A stretch of DNA of 64,000 nt from Dolomedes plantarius. Its lineage: Eukaryota; Arthropoda; Arachnida; Araneae; Dolomedidae. Position numbers and translations under genes: made by a program. The notes below the pieces were generated by a model. It made no database searches, was not told where the DNA came from, and saw only the letters and a program-made list of their open reading frames with translations. Positions 1 through 10,748 of this stretch are shown here, piece by piece. Location: the NCBI GenBank assembly GCA_907164885.2, contig OU015496.1:187581281-187645280 (forward strand). The letters are read 5' to 3'. The stretch's first letter is position 1, and each line of letters starts with the position of its first letter.

Positions 1-78
1 TTTTGGCATAAATTGCATACGTTGACCGTTGTATTTAATTTGAATGTACTCCGTAGCGAAGCGCGGGTTTTCAGCTAG
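1..78 (+). mobile_element. Helitron 3' end (cut by window edge)
   Basis: The stretch ends in a small hairpin-like segment (ccgtagcgaagcgcggg), a short AT spacer and CTAG followed by T, the classic 3' terminus of a Helitron. The same end, in opposite orientation and with a cleaner stem (ccgta/tacgg), closes the element at 54739-55477. The rest of this element lies outside the window. Confidence 0.6.
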
Positions 79-172
79 TTTACTATAAATATGCTAATCA
101 TTTTGAAATCATTCTCTTTTTTAATTTTAATTTTTGTTCATTATTTACCGAGAGGAAAAGCAAATGCATATA

Positions 173-340
173 CAGTGGAACCTCGATATATCGAATCTCA
201 AGGGAAACGAGAAAACTTCGAATTATCGAGAATTTCGATATACCGAGGTTTGATTTCCCAATAACATGGGAGTGTTAGCTTCAAGGGGAATGGAAAAACT
301 TCGATTTATTAAGGAATTCGATTATATAGAGGTTCCACAG
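173..340. mobile_element. pogo/Tigger-like MITE, 168 bp
   Basis: Terminal inverted repeats start CAGTGGAACCTCGATATATCG and end with the complement (tatagaggttccacag). The element is flanked by TA on both sides (171-172, 341-342). Length, TA target duplication and the CAGTGGAACCTCGA-type end fit a non-autonomous pogo/Tigger relative. It is nearly all TIR and has no coding capacity. Confidence 0.75.
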
Positions 341-830
341 TATATAAATATCTAGATATGAATTTTTATTCACCAAGAGATTTGCCAAAAACAAGTGCAG
401 AAAGTAAGCGAGGCATTTTTTAATCGTTATTCTGCAATTAAATATAAACCCCAAATCTACAATTCATCGATTTTTAAAATAGTTCGTTAAATTTTCTCTT
501 ATTTCTTTTTTCTACCTTTTTGTTAACATTTTCCTAATTTTTTTTAAAATTTACTACTGCCAAAAAAATCTCATTGGGGATCGAGTGATTTTTTTTTCAA
601 ATTTAAAGAAAATAGGTCGTGATAAACAAAAATGTGCGCACCACACTGCCTTATAGTTTACCTGATGTGATTTAACCCGAAATTAAAATGTTAGCAGTGA
701 TTCATCTGAATAGAATAACACTCGTTCTTTTGTATATAAATTCAACCATATTAAAATTTCTTCGATTCCGTCGTCTGTTACAGACGCTTTTCCCGTAAAA
801 AAATTCTCTGGTGAATCTGGCATTTAAATA
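341..830. other. AT-rich interval with no recognised feature
   Basis: I see only AT-rich sequence and short homopolymer runs here. There is no ORF, tRNA-like structure or transposon end that I can support. Confidence 0.5.
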
Positions 831-1002
831 CAGAGAAACTCCCCTATGGCGGCCAGTCATGGTCTCGAAAAAAAGTGGACGGTTTGTGGGGAGGCCGTGG
901 AAAAGGGGGTTTCTTCCACATCATTGGCTCTAAGGAATATTTAATCGGTTCTGAACAAAATATGGCCGTTTAGAGAGGTGGCTGGCTAGAGAAGTTTCAC
1001 TG
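831..1002. mobile_element. Second pogo-like MITE, 172 bp
   Basis: Ends are CAGAGAAACTCCCC and, on the other side, agaagtttcactg, an imperfect inverted pair, with TA on each flank (829-830, 1003-1004). Size and TA duplication match the 173-340 MITE, but the ends differ, so it is a different family. It is non-coding. Confidence 0.6.
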
Positions 1003-1025
1003 TATACTTTTATTTATTCGAGGTA

Positions 1026-1340
1026 GCCCGCTCTGGCTTTCGGTGCTGAGGGTTCTCGGATCGAATACCGACACGCGCCATCAAATACATCCGTTTCTTG
1101 GCCGGATATGGGCACGTTTAATCCGTAGACCGGGAAGTCCCTCTATGAGATCAGAGAGGGTGGGAGAGGGTAGGATCCCGCCAAATGTCGTCCTCGGGGG
1201 GGTTGCCCGGTCAAAATTGAGGTGGCAACTAGCAAAGACGGACTCCGACCGTTGGTGCTTTATAAACCGGTAGCCGAACACTTCAGGGGGGTTGTAGCAT
1301 TCATGAGAAGAAACAAACTGAAAGTTCATCGAAATTGTCA
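1026..1340 (+). repeat. Degenerate tRNA-derived SINE
   Basis: The head contains a box-A-like tagcccgctctgg and a box-B-like ggatcgaataccg, closely resembling the head of the SINE family at 29203 and 15763-15925. Downstream sequence is GC-rich and diverged from the other copies. It could be an older subfamily. Open frames in it look like chance ORFs. Confidence 0.5.
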
Positions 1341-2386
1341 AAGGGAAAATATGAGATAACTCAATGAATGAGAAATTTCTCTCCTAGCAAATTGTTAGCA
1401 GCCTGATATCAAAATAAAATGTTATTGCCTTCTGGAAAACGAATTTCAAGCTATATTATCTTTCAAGCTCATTCATATCGTACCGTCGCTGTAATGGTTG
1501 TGCAAACTACCCGTAATAAAGAAAATGAACCGCGCGTTTATCGATACAAATAATAAACAAAAATAAAATATTGATTCATTATATAATTTCTACATCAGAA
1601 TTCTTGACATCAATATGCAATTTTCTTTCCAATAAAGCAGTTGTAAGCAGCATGTCACATCTCAACTCAAACAAAAACGAAGAGAACAATGTTTGTTGTT
1701 AAATGCGATATACCTTATTAAAATTCGTAGAGAAACGCATATTGCAGCTCACGTGTAAAATACATAACAATGCAGTTTTTTGTCCTTCGTGCCGTTTGGT
1801 GACGTTACATGAAACTGTCTGATTCAATCGAATGGGTTGTCTTGTACGGAGAGCCATAGTCTCGGTGCATGCGAAAATTTCGCCAAGCAAAAATGGCCCC
1901 ACCGTGACGTGTCTAGTTTTAAAATCTACCAATGGGCATTATTGTTGATCAATTATTGTTGACCAATAATATACGTCACAATGACGTCATTTTCGGATTA
2001 CGAAGTTTTCGTTTGCCCCCAGACTAAGGAACAAAGACTTTTTTTTACATAAAAAGAAAGGACAAAAAAAGAAAAAAAGGAAAGAAAATAAAAAAAAGAT
2101 AAGCAATAATGCAAAAAAAAAGAAAACAGTAATTTAAAAAAAACACTCTCAAATATTCGGCTTTCTCGAAAATTTGCCCAGTCGACTTGTTTGTGTTCTG
2201 ACTCAATTTAATTGCGTCCCAACCTAGTCAACAAATTAGCTGAATAGTGAAATAAAATCACACAAATCACATGTAAGGTATAAAAATGTAGCGCAGATGC
2301 TTCGAATTTAATTTTCAAGTGATTTTTTAAGTTTATTTAGTCGAATAACAACTACAATAGAAAATTAAATATTTAGAGCCAGTGAC
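1341..2386. other. AT-rich interval with no recognised feature
   Basis: About 1 kb of AT-rich DNA with A-rich runs at 2040-2150. The short frames here show no recognisable domain. I see no element boundary until the TAGGG end at 2387. Confidence 0.5.
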
Positions 2387-3096
2387 TAGGGATACGTAAA
2401 TTTCGCAACCAAAAAATGCAATATATAAAATTTCGCATTTATTCGCAAAAAAATATAAATTTAAAAATTGCGCATTTATTAAAAAAAAAATTACTATTTT
2501 GCTTACTTGGACAGGTAAGTATCAAAATTCTTAGTTAAAAGCTAACATTATGTTCCACATTATGTTCCTGTTAAGTCTTTGCCTTATGTCATTAATTACT
2601 AAGTTGTACACACTAAAATATCTCAGTATCTACTCTGTTAACTGGACTATAGAGGTTTTGTATTGCTGCCTTTGCAAAGTTAAGGTAGCAGCATTTCATT
2701 TAAATTAAAATCTGTATAACATCAACAGGAGTCTCTTGGGTGAGTACTGCAAGTAGCCGAAATACGCTTGACTTTGGCGCTCAAGAGACGTTCTTAAATC
2801 TACTAAATTGTTCCACCAAACTTGATGGTTGATTTTTACAGTTAGATTTTTAGGTTCGACTTCGGTGTGGAGAAACTGTCCGGGGGAAATTCGGAGCAAA
2901 TCCGAAGGAGAGTGATATTTCTCAGTTAATGACCGCGGATGGTCTTAGTTAAGCAATTATGTTGATAAATTATTACTAATATTACCTAAATTCGCTTAAA
3001 AAGGCTTTTATCCCTGAGTTTTCGCCGAAAAATAGTAAAAAAATAATTTTCGCATTTATTCGCTTCTATTTTGTAAATACGAAAATTACGTATCCC

Positions 3097-4282
3097 CAGA
3101 ACCTGATTTTCTATTAGGTCCGGTAGACCCGGGCCTATGGGCCCCCGAATGTTGGGGGGGGGGGGGGCGCCCAAAAAAATTTTTATTTAAAAAAAAAAAG
3201 AAAATTCCTAATTCAATTTTTTTTTTTACCTTTTTTAATAGCAATTTTTTTTATATATTCTTTCAAATTTGATTGATTGGTTCATCATATGTATAATTAT
3301 GTGTATAGTTCATCATATGTATGTTATAGTGTATATAAGGGATTATGAAGCGTGGCTCATAGCGACTTAAAATAAACTTGGAGAAACAAGTTAAAACACA
3401 AAACGGAATAATTCGAGAAGGAAACTAGCTTACAAATGTACAAAAGGTTTTATTAAACCTTAATATTTACAAAACATTATTTATTACAATAATTTCCCTG
3501 GCTAACACAAGCCAAATATCATTATCCACGGTCTCTGTTCCAACCAGAGCAAACCCGGGCAATCTCTCAAGAGATTAATAGGCTTTTCGCCGTCACAGAC
3601 CCGACGCACTCCAGCGATGTCGGTCTAACAAGTCGATGAGCTAAAAGTCGTCCAGACAAAGAAGGGGAGTTCTTTTATATTTCTTCCAATTTTTCCAGAA
3701 GAATCCAGAAGACTCCACAAATTGCTGGAACACTCTATTGGTGGAACACTCTCCGGGGCCGATGGGGGTCACTTCCGCCCGTGAAGAATACCTGAAATTT
3801 GAAGAATACCTGAAATCCATTTGGCCCGGGACATGCTCCATTGTTATCTAATTGAATGCCGTCGCTGATCTGCAACATATGTGTTGACTGCGGGGAGAAG
3901 AAAAGAATGTTATTTGGAATGACATTAGAGTTCCCTTTGATGTACCTGCAGCACATGTGGGAAACTCATCAATTCCACCGGCTGTGTCGAATGAGAGGAG
4001 TGCTGATGTCAACGACATGACAGGATTAATAAGTTTTTCTGATTGCATTGTATTGGTGTTTTATTGATGAAGTTAATATGTTGTATTGCTTTTTGTTATT
4101 TGATAAAGTTCTAGGCTTCTACGCTTCAAATAGCCAATTCTTGGTAAAATGGTACTTTCACAATGATTCATGATTTTTATTGTGTGTGTGTGAATTTTGG
4201 AAATTTTACGCCCACATCACTGTTAGGGGGCCCCCCATCCCGAGTTGTGCCTATAGTCAAGAATTTTCTAAATGGGGCCCTG
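3097..4282. mobile_element. hAT-type element inserted in the right TIR of the outer element
   Basis: It starts cagaacctgattttc and ends with the imperfect complement (gaattttctaaatggggccctg). The 8-bp target duplications are cgtatccc (3089-3096) and tgtatccc (4283-4290). It is the same family as 5120-5598, sharing the internal T-rich and ggggccccc-rich segments, but is longer because it carries the insert 3346-4022. Confidence 0.75.
3346..4022. mobile_element. LTR-like insertion (possible solo LTR), 677 bp
   Basis: The insert begins TG and ends CA and is flanked by a direct ggatta (3340-3345 and 4023-4028). The related element at 5120-5598 has the uninterrupted site (single ggatta near 5337), so this is a real insertion. 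TG...CA ends plus a short duplication suggest a solo LTR. No inner domain, primer-binding site or second LTR is present, so an unclassified element with the same ends is possible. Orientation is unknown. Confidence 0.55.
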
Positions 4283-4300
4283 TGTATCCCTACCAATGAC

Positions 4301-4779
4301 TGAATGTTCTTTCAAATTATTCTCAACAATCACAATGCTGATAATATGTTGATAAATATCAGATAGGAGATAAATATATGAAGAATACTTTTATTACGTG
4401 GCAGCTATAAAATTGTCAGCGACCGATATTTTATGACGAATATATCAAGGTTCTTTCAACAGAAAAAAGATTAGCGAGCATTTCATTCACTCTTACTGCT
4501 CAGACACGTATTTTCAAAAATTTTATCTAATACTTTACAATAACTCAGTTGCTCTGGCAGTTGACCTACTGCTTTCTAGAGATAGATATTTACTACTACA
4601 CAACAATGTCATAATTCTTTCGGATTAACATAATGCATTTATTTTTCTTCTTCCTGATTATTGTGTCTAGATGTTTGAACAGATGCTTTGCCTCAGATAC
4701 AAAAAGAAAAAATAAGCAAATTTTAATTCTTCCGCTATTAATCCACGCAGATGTATTGATGCTTGACAAATAGTCAGAC
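4301..4779. other. AT-rich interval with no recognised feature
   Basis: No supported ORF, RNA or repeat end between the hAT nest and the SINE relic that follows. Confidence 0.4.
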
Positions 4780-4975
4780 GATAAGCATTATTTTTTTCCC
4801 CAAATGCGGAGGCACTTGTTTCGAGACATTCGATTTTATTCCGCGGAAATAATTGACTGCTTTTCAACTGGGAGCGCCGTAAAGGTGAGTCAACATTACC
4901 CCCTGGTGCCGCTTCAGTTTTGACCGAGCACCCCCAGGGAATCATCGTCCATGCCGATGGCACCTTTTTGGCCAT
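4780..4975 (-). repeat. Diverged SINE body (relic)
   Basis: Read on the minus strand it follows the SINE body at 7303-7431: a ggtgctcgg-like segment, an agggggtaatg block, a ggcgctcc block, then a tail resembling aagtgtgtccgcatt. It is much more diverged than the other copies and its head is degraded. Confidence 0.45.
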
Positions 4976-5119
4976 TTTAATTTCGCCATTTTTGCGCGTA
5001 AAATAGAGACTTAACCACGCATTTGTCTTATAGATGTAAATACACGAGGATATTTGCGTGCTATAAATTACAGTAGAACAATTAAAAAAAGTTATGTGTT
5101 ATAATCTATCTGGTCCGAG

Positions 5120-5598
5120 CAGGTCCTGATTTTCCATTAGGCCCGGGCTTAGGGCCACCCCCCAAAAAAAAATTTTATTTTAAAAGAAAAGAAAGAAAAA
5201 ATTCCCAATTCAAATTTTTTTTATTTTACCTTTTTTAATAGCAATTTTTTTTATATATCCTTTCAAATTTGATTGATTGGTCCATCATATGTATAGTTAT
5301 ATGTATAGTTCATATGTATGTTATAGTGGATATAAGGGATTAATAAGTTTTTCTGGTTGCGTTGTATTGGTGTTTTAATGATGATGTTAATATGTTGTAT
5401 TGCTTTTTGTTATTTGATAATGTTCTAGGCTTCTACGCTTCAAATAGTCAATTCTTGGTAAAATAGTACTTTTACAATGATTCTTGATTAATTTTCTTTT
5501 GTGTGTGTCAATATTGGAAATTTTACGCCCACATTAGTGTTAGGGGGCCCCCATCCCGAGTTGTGCCTATAGTCCAGAATTTTCAAAATCGTGTTCTG
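5120..5598. mobile_element. hAT-type MITE, 479 bp
   Basis: Ends are caggtcctgattttcc and, inverted, ccagaattttcaaaatcgtgttctg. An exact 8-bp duplication ggtccgag flanks it (5112-5119, 5599-5606). It is the uninterrupted sister of 3097-4282 and gives the empty site for the LTR-like insert there. Confidence 0.8.
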
Positions 5599-6087
5599 GG
5601 TCCGAGAGAGAATCCTAGAAGTGGTCAGGAGTGATAAAATTAAAATTGGTTTCAATGTTTGAAAACGACCGCGAGTTTGAACAATTGTTTAAACCTGGGT
5701 GTAAAAAATATTTTAGTTCCCAATTTTTTGTTCCAGTTCTAAAAATTCCTGTCTGAAAATTCTTCCGATTTCTGACGTTTCAAGTATGAAAAAATCTTTG
5801 TTCTGCTTGAAAATTTCTAATATACAGGGTTCTAATATTTGTCATTGCTATGAAGTTTAACTGTAGCTTTCTACTAAAGTTGTTTATCAGAAATAGTTTG
5901 TTTATTCAGAAAACGAAACCCTTTTTTGCTTCTAAAAGGATTGGTTGGGAGATGGTCTCCGACGAAGGTCTCCGACTGGTCTCCGACTTTTAAACTGGCC
6001 AAAAATATGGCTAACAAAAACAAAGTTATGAGAAAATATTTCAAAGAGGGAGAAATTAAAGTATGAAGAAAATTTTCCTTATTCAAA

Positions 6088-6282
6088 TTGCGGAAAATGG
6101 GAAAGTTTTATAGTGTTGATAAAGCTAATTGTGAATTTTCATTAGAACAGGTCATTAGGGTAGCACACTTTAAAGGGCAGGGCCGACCTTGCCAATTGAA
6201 CCTATTTGATCTGGAAAATAAAAAATATGTCTACACTGAAATAGCTTTAACATATGAGCTGTTATTTTTTAAAGTGGTATAA
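6088..6282 (+). CDS. Hypothetical 64-aa ORF inside the repeated unit
   Basis: I do not recognise this protein. The 64-codon frame runs from M-R-K-M-G-K-F-Y to a V-V end and is open in two of five copies of the unit (here and 24773-24967). The copies near 14697, 20628 and 30126-30310 (minus) carry in-frame stops, for example TCA to TGA in the F-S-L-E stretch. Composition looks protein-like rather than low-complexity, but there is no signal peptide, membrane segment or known motif. It could be a captured exon, a tiny transposon gene, or chance. Confidence 0.25.
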   Translation: MRKMGKFYSVDKANCEFSLEQVIRVAHFKGQGRPCQLNLFDLENKKYVYTEIALTYELLFFKVV

Positions 6283-7302
6283 GTCCATTTATTCATGTAT
6301 CGAGATATTTAAAGGTTTTTATTTGAATGAATTTAAAAATATTGGCAAACGTTAATCAATTCGAGTGATGTTTTTAACACTATACATCTTTTAAATTTTA
6401 CTATGAAATAAAAATTATTAAAATTATTTAAAAAAACAAATGATTTTTTTTAGCTCCAAACGGACTTATACCACCTTCAAAAATAACATATTATAAAAAA
6501 TAAAAACATTTGGAAATTCAAGTCCATATTATTATATACATTAGTTTCACTGAATTGTTTTTTTTAATGTAAACTCTTACTTACCAACATCACTATCAGC
6601 CCAAATTGACATATTATCGTCTTTTTTTTTATAGGTATGTTAACTCATTGTAACAACTGTATGAAATATTATTTATCTAAAACTTTGATTTTCTGCTTCA
6701 ATAACAATTATATTTAAATAATACTCACGCTGCAATCTATTATTATAAGAAACACAAGCCAAATAGTAAGACTTGCGAAAGAAAACCAAACAAAATCAGT
6801 GAAATTACTTCTGACCACTTAATCAGAACAATAATGTTATCTTGTTAACGATGTTGTTTTTAAGACACTAGCTAAGTAAAATATACTAAATCGTAGTGTA
6901 CATTGATGTCGTAATAATCAAAAATAATTGCAATAAGCAAGTTGCTTTTATTATAATTATTAGGAATAGACTTATTCCATTTAATTTTTTTTATTTTTTT
7001 TTATTATTATTATGTTTTTTTTTTGCGATAACATTTTATAGCCAAAATTCTTTTGTTTACTTTATGAAATATCGTACTCCACTGAAAGTCTGATTATAAA
7101 TATGAAGAGAAGGTGTCTATATCTTACTAAAATTACGGTTAACTCATTGTTTTAAAAGTAGACTTACACCACTTTCAAATATAACAGCTCATATGTAAAC
7201 ATAACGGCACACAAAGTGTGTAATTATTATTTTTTAAACCAATGCGGACACACTTGTCGTGAAGACATTCGCCTATAATACACCGCAGCTATTGCTGGCC
7301 AT

Positions 7303-7431
7303 TTTATTATGGGGGCGCCATACAGGCGGACCAGCATTACCCCCTATGAAGGGATGACATAAAGGGAGGCATTTTCAGTGGCGCAACGCCGGGATTCGAT
7401 CCGAGCACCCTCAGCACCGAAAGCCAGCATT
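7303..7431 (-). repeat. tRNA-derived SINE (5' truncated form)
   Basis: On the minus strand: ggctttcggtgctgagggtg, the box-B-like ggatcgaatcccggcg, then cactgaaaatgcctcc and the gggggtaatgctgg body. It stops at ccagc, immediately next to segment e, so box A is missing. Copies at 21824 and 29203 have the same truncation point. Confidence 0.7.
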
Positions 7432-8439
7432 TCTCAGAAACTGATAAAGCAATTTCTATAAAACTTGGTAAATACGTTCATTTTGATGCAAGGAATAACG
7501 TATACTTCAAATTTAGTATTTTTAATTGCATTAATTATTTAAAATTAACATGTTTTCAATTTAAAAAAATGCATTATTTCAAAGTTTTGTAATTTTAATT
7601 TAAAATAAAAAAATTTAAGTTTTAAATTGCTAAAAAAATGGAGTATACGTTAAATATACATTAGTTTTACATCATTATCAATATTTTTTGGGACACTAGA
7701 ACCAATAGTTTTGCTACAGTCTTGCGCGTAATGGATTCAAGCCAAAACACAATTTTAAAATTTTCATCAAAATTCAAAATTCAAAATTAATTAAAATACC
7801 AGTTGTAGAACATTAAAATAATTATTCTACTTAGAACATATATTATGCTTTCAGTGGCAAAAATTTCCTGTATTTATGTTTTATAGGGAATGAGAAATAA
7901 AACTAAATGTGACATGATGCTAAATTGCATCTTCAGTAAAAAAGTAAGACTCCTGAGACCCCTTAAATGAAAACAAAATTACCGAAAAAGATCGCGTCTC
8001 CTTTGGCGAAAGAAAAAAATAACAGTTGCAAAACCCAAATACCCTGAAATCTGTAATTATAATAAAAATTTTTGTATGATCCAGTATTTATAAAAATAAA
8101 CATGATTCTAAATTTTAATGAGGTTTTCTGAAACTCCCTTACATTACTTCGGGAAATTGTAATACGATTCAGGGCAAAAAGTCGCCAAAATACGTTGATT
8201 ACATGAAAATGGAAATCAAAACATGCGATGGTTTTCTTAAAGCCTAAATAGTTAAAACCTTCATAATTTTCTTAATGCCTTCAGAGCGATAAATACTTTC
8301 CGCGGGAAATGGTACTAGGGTGTTGATTATCCCCGACCCCTCATTTTGAGAATCGACCTCCCCGAGCCAGCAACCTAAAAACCGGTCTCAGGTCTCTTCT
8401 GAAGGGAGGTCTGCAGTAGCTGCCAGGGGTCAACACTAA

Positions 8440-8637
8440 CAAATTGTAACAAACAGCTATTAGTAACCACATAATATCTAAGTTAAATACAAATGCCTAT
8501 AACTAGGAAAGTAATCACATAAATTTAAAAAATCGTGCAACACATTCCTACTCGTTCGAAGTTTCACAATTCAATAAAATAAAAAAATCGAATTTTTGGA
8601 CAAATTTCACAATTTTGAAAGTCCACTGTTCCCTTAA
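8440..8637 (-). mobile_element. Truncated copy of the TTAA-flanked MITE
   Basis: The end reads aaagtccactgttccctt followed by TTAA-like sequence, and the interior (ctcgttcgaagtttcac, ggaaagtaatcac, ataatatct) is the reverse complement of the first 200 bases of the MITE at 52783-53501. The other end is missing. It fuses directly to the g segment. Confidence 0.65.
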
Positions 8638-9315
8638 ACAAAAAAATTAAACTGAAAATTATGATCCCCAGATAAAGTAATTTTTACATTTGACTAAGCG
8701 ATATAAATTGAACTATCTGCACTTCTCTCTATTTCTATGTGTAAAGAACTTTAGCAGTCAAGATGCATCTTAATTTCTTTAAGAACGCGACATTGCAATT
8801 AACTCAGGTTCCCTGCAAAAGTAAATACGAGGGGATTATTCAAGGGTAAATCCGAAAACATGATACATCCTTTGTTATGCTAGAACAATTTTGCCGTGTG
8901 AATAGGAGCGAGTGTGTACGGATGAAAATTAAAAGTTGCATTGTTTTATTCCTTGTCTGCCAGAAGTTATACATGTCTAAAAATATTTATTTCTTACTGA
9001 AATTAACCTTAAAGTGGCCAACAAATTAGCCGCGTGGATAGGTCAATGTCCTCAGGGCAAAGTACCTGCCGCGTTGAGAAGTTAAAAGAACAGGGGCAAA
9101 AAAAAACAACAACAATGAATAAGGAATTTAAAGTTGAAGATTTTACCCCAGGTCATTAAGTGACAATTGTGATCAAATAATAATAAGTAAATTAAAAAGG
9201 GTTAAATTACGCCCTTATCAGGAAAAATTAATTAAAAAATAAAAATACGGTTGAAAATTAATAAAGTGAAGTGAAATAGAAAAAAAAAAGAGTTTTAAAA
9301 GGAAAATTTTAAAAA
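8638..9315 (+). repeat. Unit spacer between segment g and the tRNA block
   Basis: This stretch has its reverse complement at 33499-34930, and weaker similarity to 39420-39560 and 43800-43900. It contains cattgcaattaactcagg near 8791, the unoccupied target of the hAT element at 34019-34768. No coding signal. Confidence 0.6.
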
Positions 9316-9345
9316 GCGATTCGAGTTAAAATCTCGGTGGAACTT
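9316..9345 (+). pseudogene. tRNA-Gln 3' remnant
   Basis: The T arm and acceptor 3' strand of tRNA-Gln are recognisable (gcgat, then atctcggtggaact) with a few changes. It is followed by the same tail as the intact tRNA-Gln (tttaagcttcaattcc...). Confidence 0.55.
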
Positions 9346-9678
9346 TAATTTTAATTTAGATTTAAGCTTCAATTCCTTTTTGATTTTTAAAACTTATATT
9401 ATAAATATTTCTTCCTCAAGTGGCTCAAATGTGGTAGATATGGACTACGCTTGAACCATGAAGACCATGGTGTATTTATTATTTTAAACATGCATACTTC
9501 TAATCATTGATACCCGGCATGACAAAATGAATACAGATTTAAAAAAATAAAGGGAAATATCTTTGCAAGGACATTCCCCGATACGAGAGAATTGTGTGTC
9601 TTCGCCGTGCGCTTGTGAATAACGACGAGTTTTTCGTTTGCACCTGTTCAGTTGCAACTGTCGTGCGTTTGTCTCAAG

Positions 9679-9750
9679 TCCCATGTGGTCTAGTGGTTAG
9701 GATTCCTGGCTTTCACCCAGGCGGCCCGGGTTCGATTCCCGGCATGGGAA
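9679..9750 (+). tRNA. tRNA-Glu (anticodon TTC), copy 1
   Basis: 72 nt. The acceptor stem TCCCATG pairs with CATGGGA, the D arm is tggtctagtggttaggat, the anticodon loop is ctttcac giving UUC, and the T arm is cccgggttcgattcccgg. Discriminator is A, and CCA is not encoded, as usual in animals. Boxes A and B are intact. It sits 4 bp upstream of tRNA-Gln and recurs unchanged at 23522 and 33064 (minus). Confidence 0.95.
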
Positions 9751-9754
9751 GGTG

Positions 9755-9826
9755 GGTTCCATGGTGTAATGGTTAGCACTCTGGACTTTGAATCCAGCGA
9801 TCCGAGTTCAAATCTCGGTGGAACCT
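9755..9826 (+). tRNA. tRNA-Gln (anticodon TTG), copy 1
   Basis: 72 nt. The acceptor GGTTCCA pairs with TGGAACC, the anticodon stem/loop ctggactttgaatccag gives UUG, and the T arm is ccgagttcaaatctcgg. Discriminator is U (T in DNA), a normal feature of eukaryotic tRNA-Gln. A TTTT run lies just after it. The downstream tail is shared with all the truncated tRNA-Gln remnants in the window. Confidence 0.95.
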
Positions 9827-10305
9827 TCATTTTGATTTTGCTTTAAGCTTCGATCCCTTTTTCATTTTTAAAACTTATATATGAACAAGCTGAAGCACCC
9901 GGCGATGCCCGGGATTTTAAGAATGTTTGTTAACCAACATCAATTTAAAAATTAACGCAGTATAACTAACACAGAAAAAATATATGTGAAATGTTATACA
10001 CATCTCAGAATTTAGGAATTTCAGCGTTTCATCATTGTAGCACTAAAATCTGAAAAGTAAAAATGTCAAATTGTCTAATGTTTGTTAACCAAAATTAATT
10101 TAAATCTCAACCCAGTATAAAAAACATGGGGAAACTTATACACATGAATAAAAGGAAAACCCAATAAAAAAATATATAAATTCATAATAAACTCCTCAGA
10201 ATTTAGCTAGATCTAGCCTTTTATCATTGGAGCAAAAAGAAAGAAGCTGAAATTACAGGTTTAGATGAAAGAAAACTCTTCCCCCTAATTGCTCGGAATA
10301 GCTAT

Positions 10306-10656
10306 TTGAATCTCAGTATGCAGTTGCTCATCTATAGTGCATTCCTAAGACCTATTTTAACTTATGCTTGCCAGTCCTGGTCCTACTTTGCCAAATATCA
10401 TATTACTAAAATATGTGCTGCTCAGAATAAAATTATCAGAGATATTGTTGAAGCCACCTATTACTTTAGAAATTATAAAATCTATGAAGAACTTAACTTC
10501 CCCACCCTAACTAACTTTATTAACTCCATAAATATTAACTTTCACAATAACATTGAATCTAACAACATCACTTTATTAACTGAACTTTCTAACTATGACT
10601 ATAAGAAACCTTTTAATAGGAAGAGACCAAAAGCGTCCCTTGCTCTTGACTGGTAA
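10306..10656 (+). pseudogene. Non-LTR retrotransposon RT C-terminal fragment (Jockey-like)
   Basis: The 116-codon frame has the post-palm region typical of Jockey-type LINE reverse transcriptases: L-I-Y-S-A-F-L-R-P-I-L-T-Y-A, a C-Q-S-W motif, then Q-N-K-I-I-R-D-I and a P-T-L-T-N-F-I helix. Similarity continues upstream to about 10250 without a methionine. The catalytic palm (Y/F-x-D-D) and endonuclease are absent, so it is a fragment carried by the Helitron, on the strand opposite to it. The near-identical copy is 32148-32492 (minus). The frame ends in R-P-K-A-S-L...D-W and stop, and a tRNA-like sequence follows directly. Confidence 0.75.
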
Positions 10657-10675
10657 TTTGCCACTTATTTCTGTG

Positions 10676-10748
10676 TCATCTGTTGTATTGATGTAGAGCG
10701 CGTTCCTACCGTCCTGTTGGTGGCGGGATCGAATCCCCAGCCTGCTTA
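10676..10748 (+). repeat. tRNA-like (SINE head) segment inside the Helitron
   Basis: tgtagagcgcgttcc resembles box A and gcgggatcgaatccccag resembles box B at the expected distance. Inverted in 32080-32125 and related to 58005-58095. The cloverleaf is not clean, so it is a SINE or pseudogene head rather than a tRNA gene. Confidence 0.5.

Larger units (their letters stand above)
2387..4292. mobile_element. hAT-type element, outermost of a three-level nest
   Basis: The left end is TAGGGATACGTAAATTTCGC and the right end is its inverse, ending CGTATCCCTA. The right end is split by the inner hAT at 3097-4282. Flanking 8-bp duplications are ccagtgac (2379-2386) and ccaatgac (4293-4300), 7 of 8 matching, as expected for hAT. 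Without the inner insertion and its duplicated target the element is about 712 bp. It encodes nothing I recognise and is probably non-autonomous. Confidence 0.75.
5988..8440 (+). repeat. Duplicated unit, copy 1, segments a-g
   Basis: This block recurs at 14360-15760, 19081-22945, 24262-25173 plus 28340-28670, inverted at 28671-30884, and in part at 40894-41521 and 49798-51590. It is AT-rich and largely non-coding, with one 64-codon frame (6088-6282) and an embedded SINE. Recognisable landmarks are ttgataaagttaattgtg (a), accaacatcactatcag (b), tcagtgaaattacttctgac (c), the SINE (d), ctcagaaactgataaagc (e), gatcgcgtctcctttggcg (f) and ctcaggtctcttctgaaggg (g). I cannot assign it to a known transposon class. 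Confidence 0.8.

Noticed and set aside
4667..4975. 102-codon minus-strand ORF
   Set aside because: It lies over the diverged SINE body. The frame is not kept in other SINE copies.
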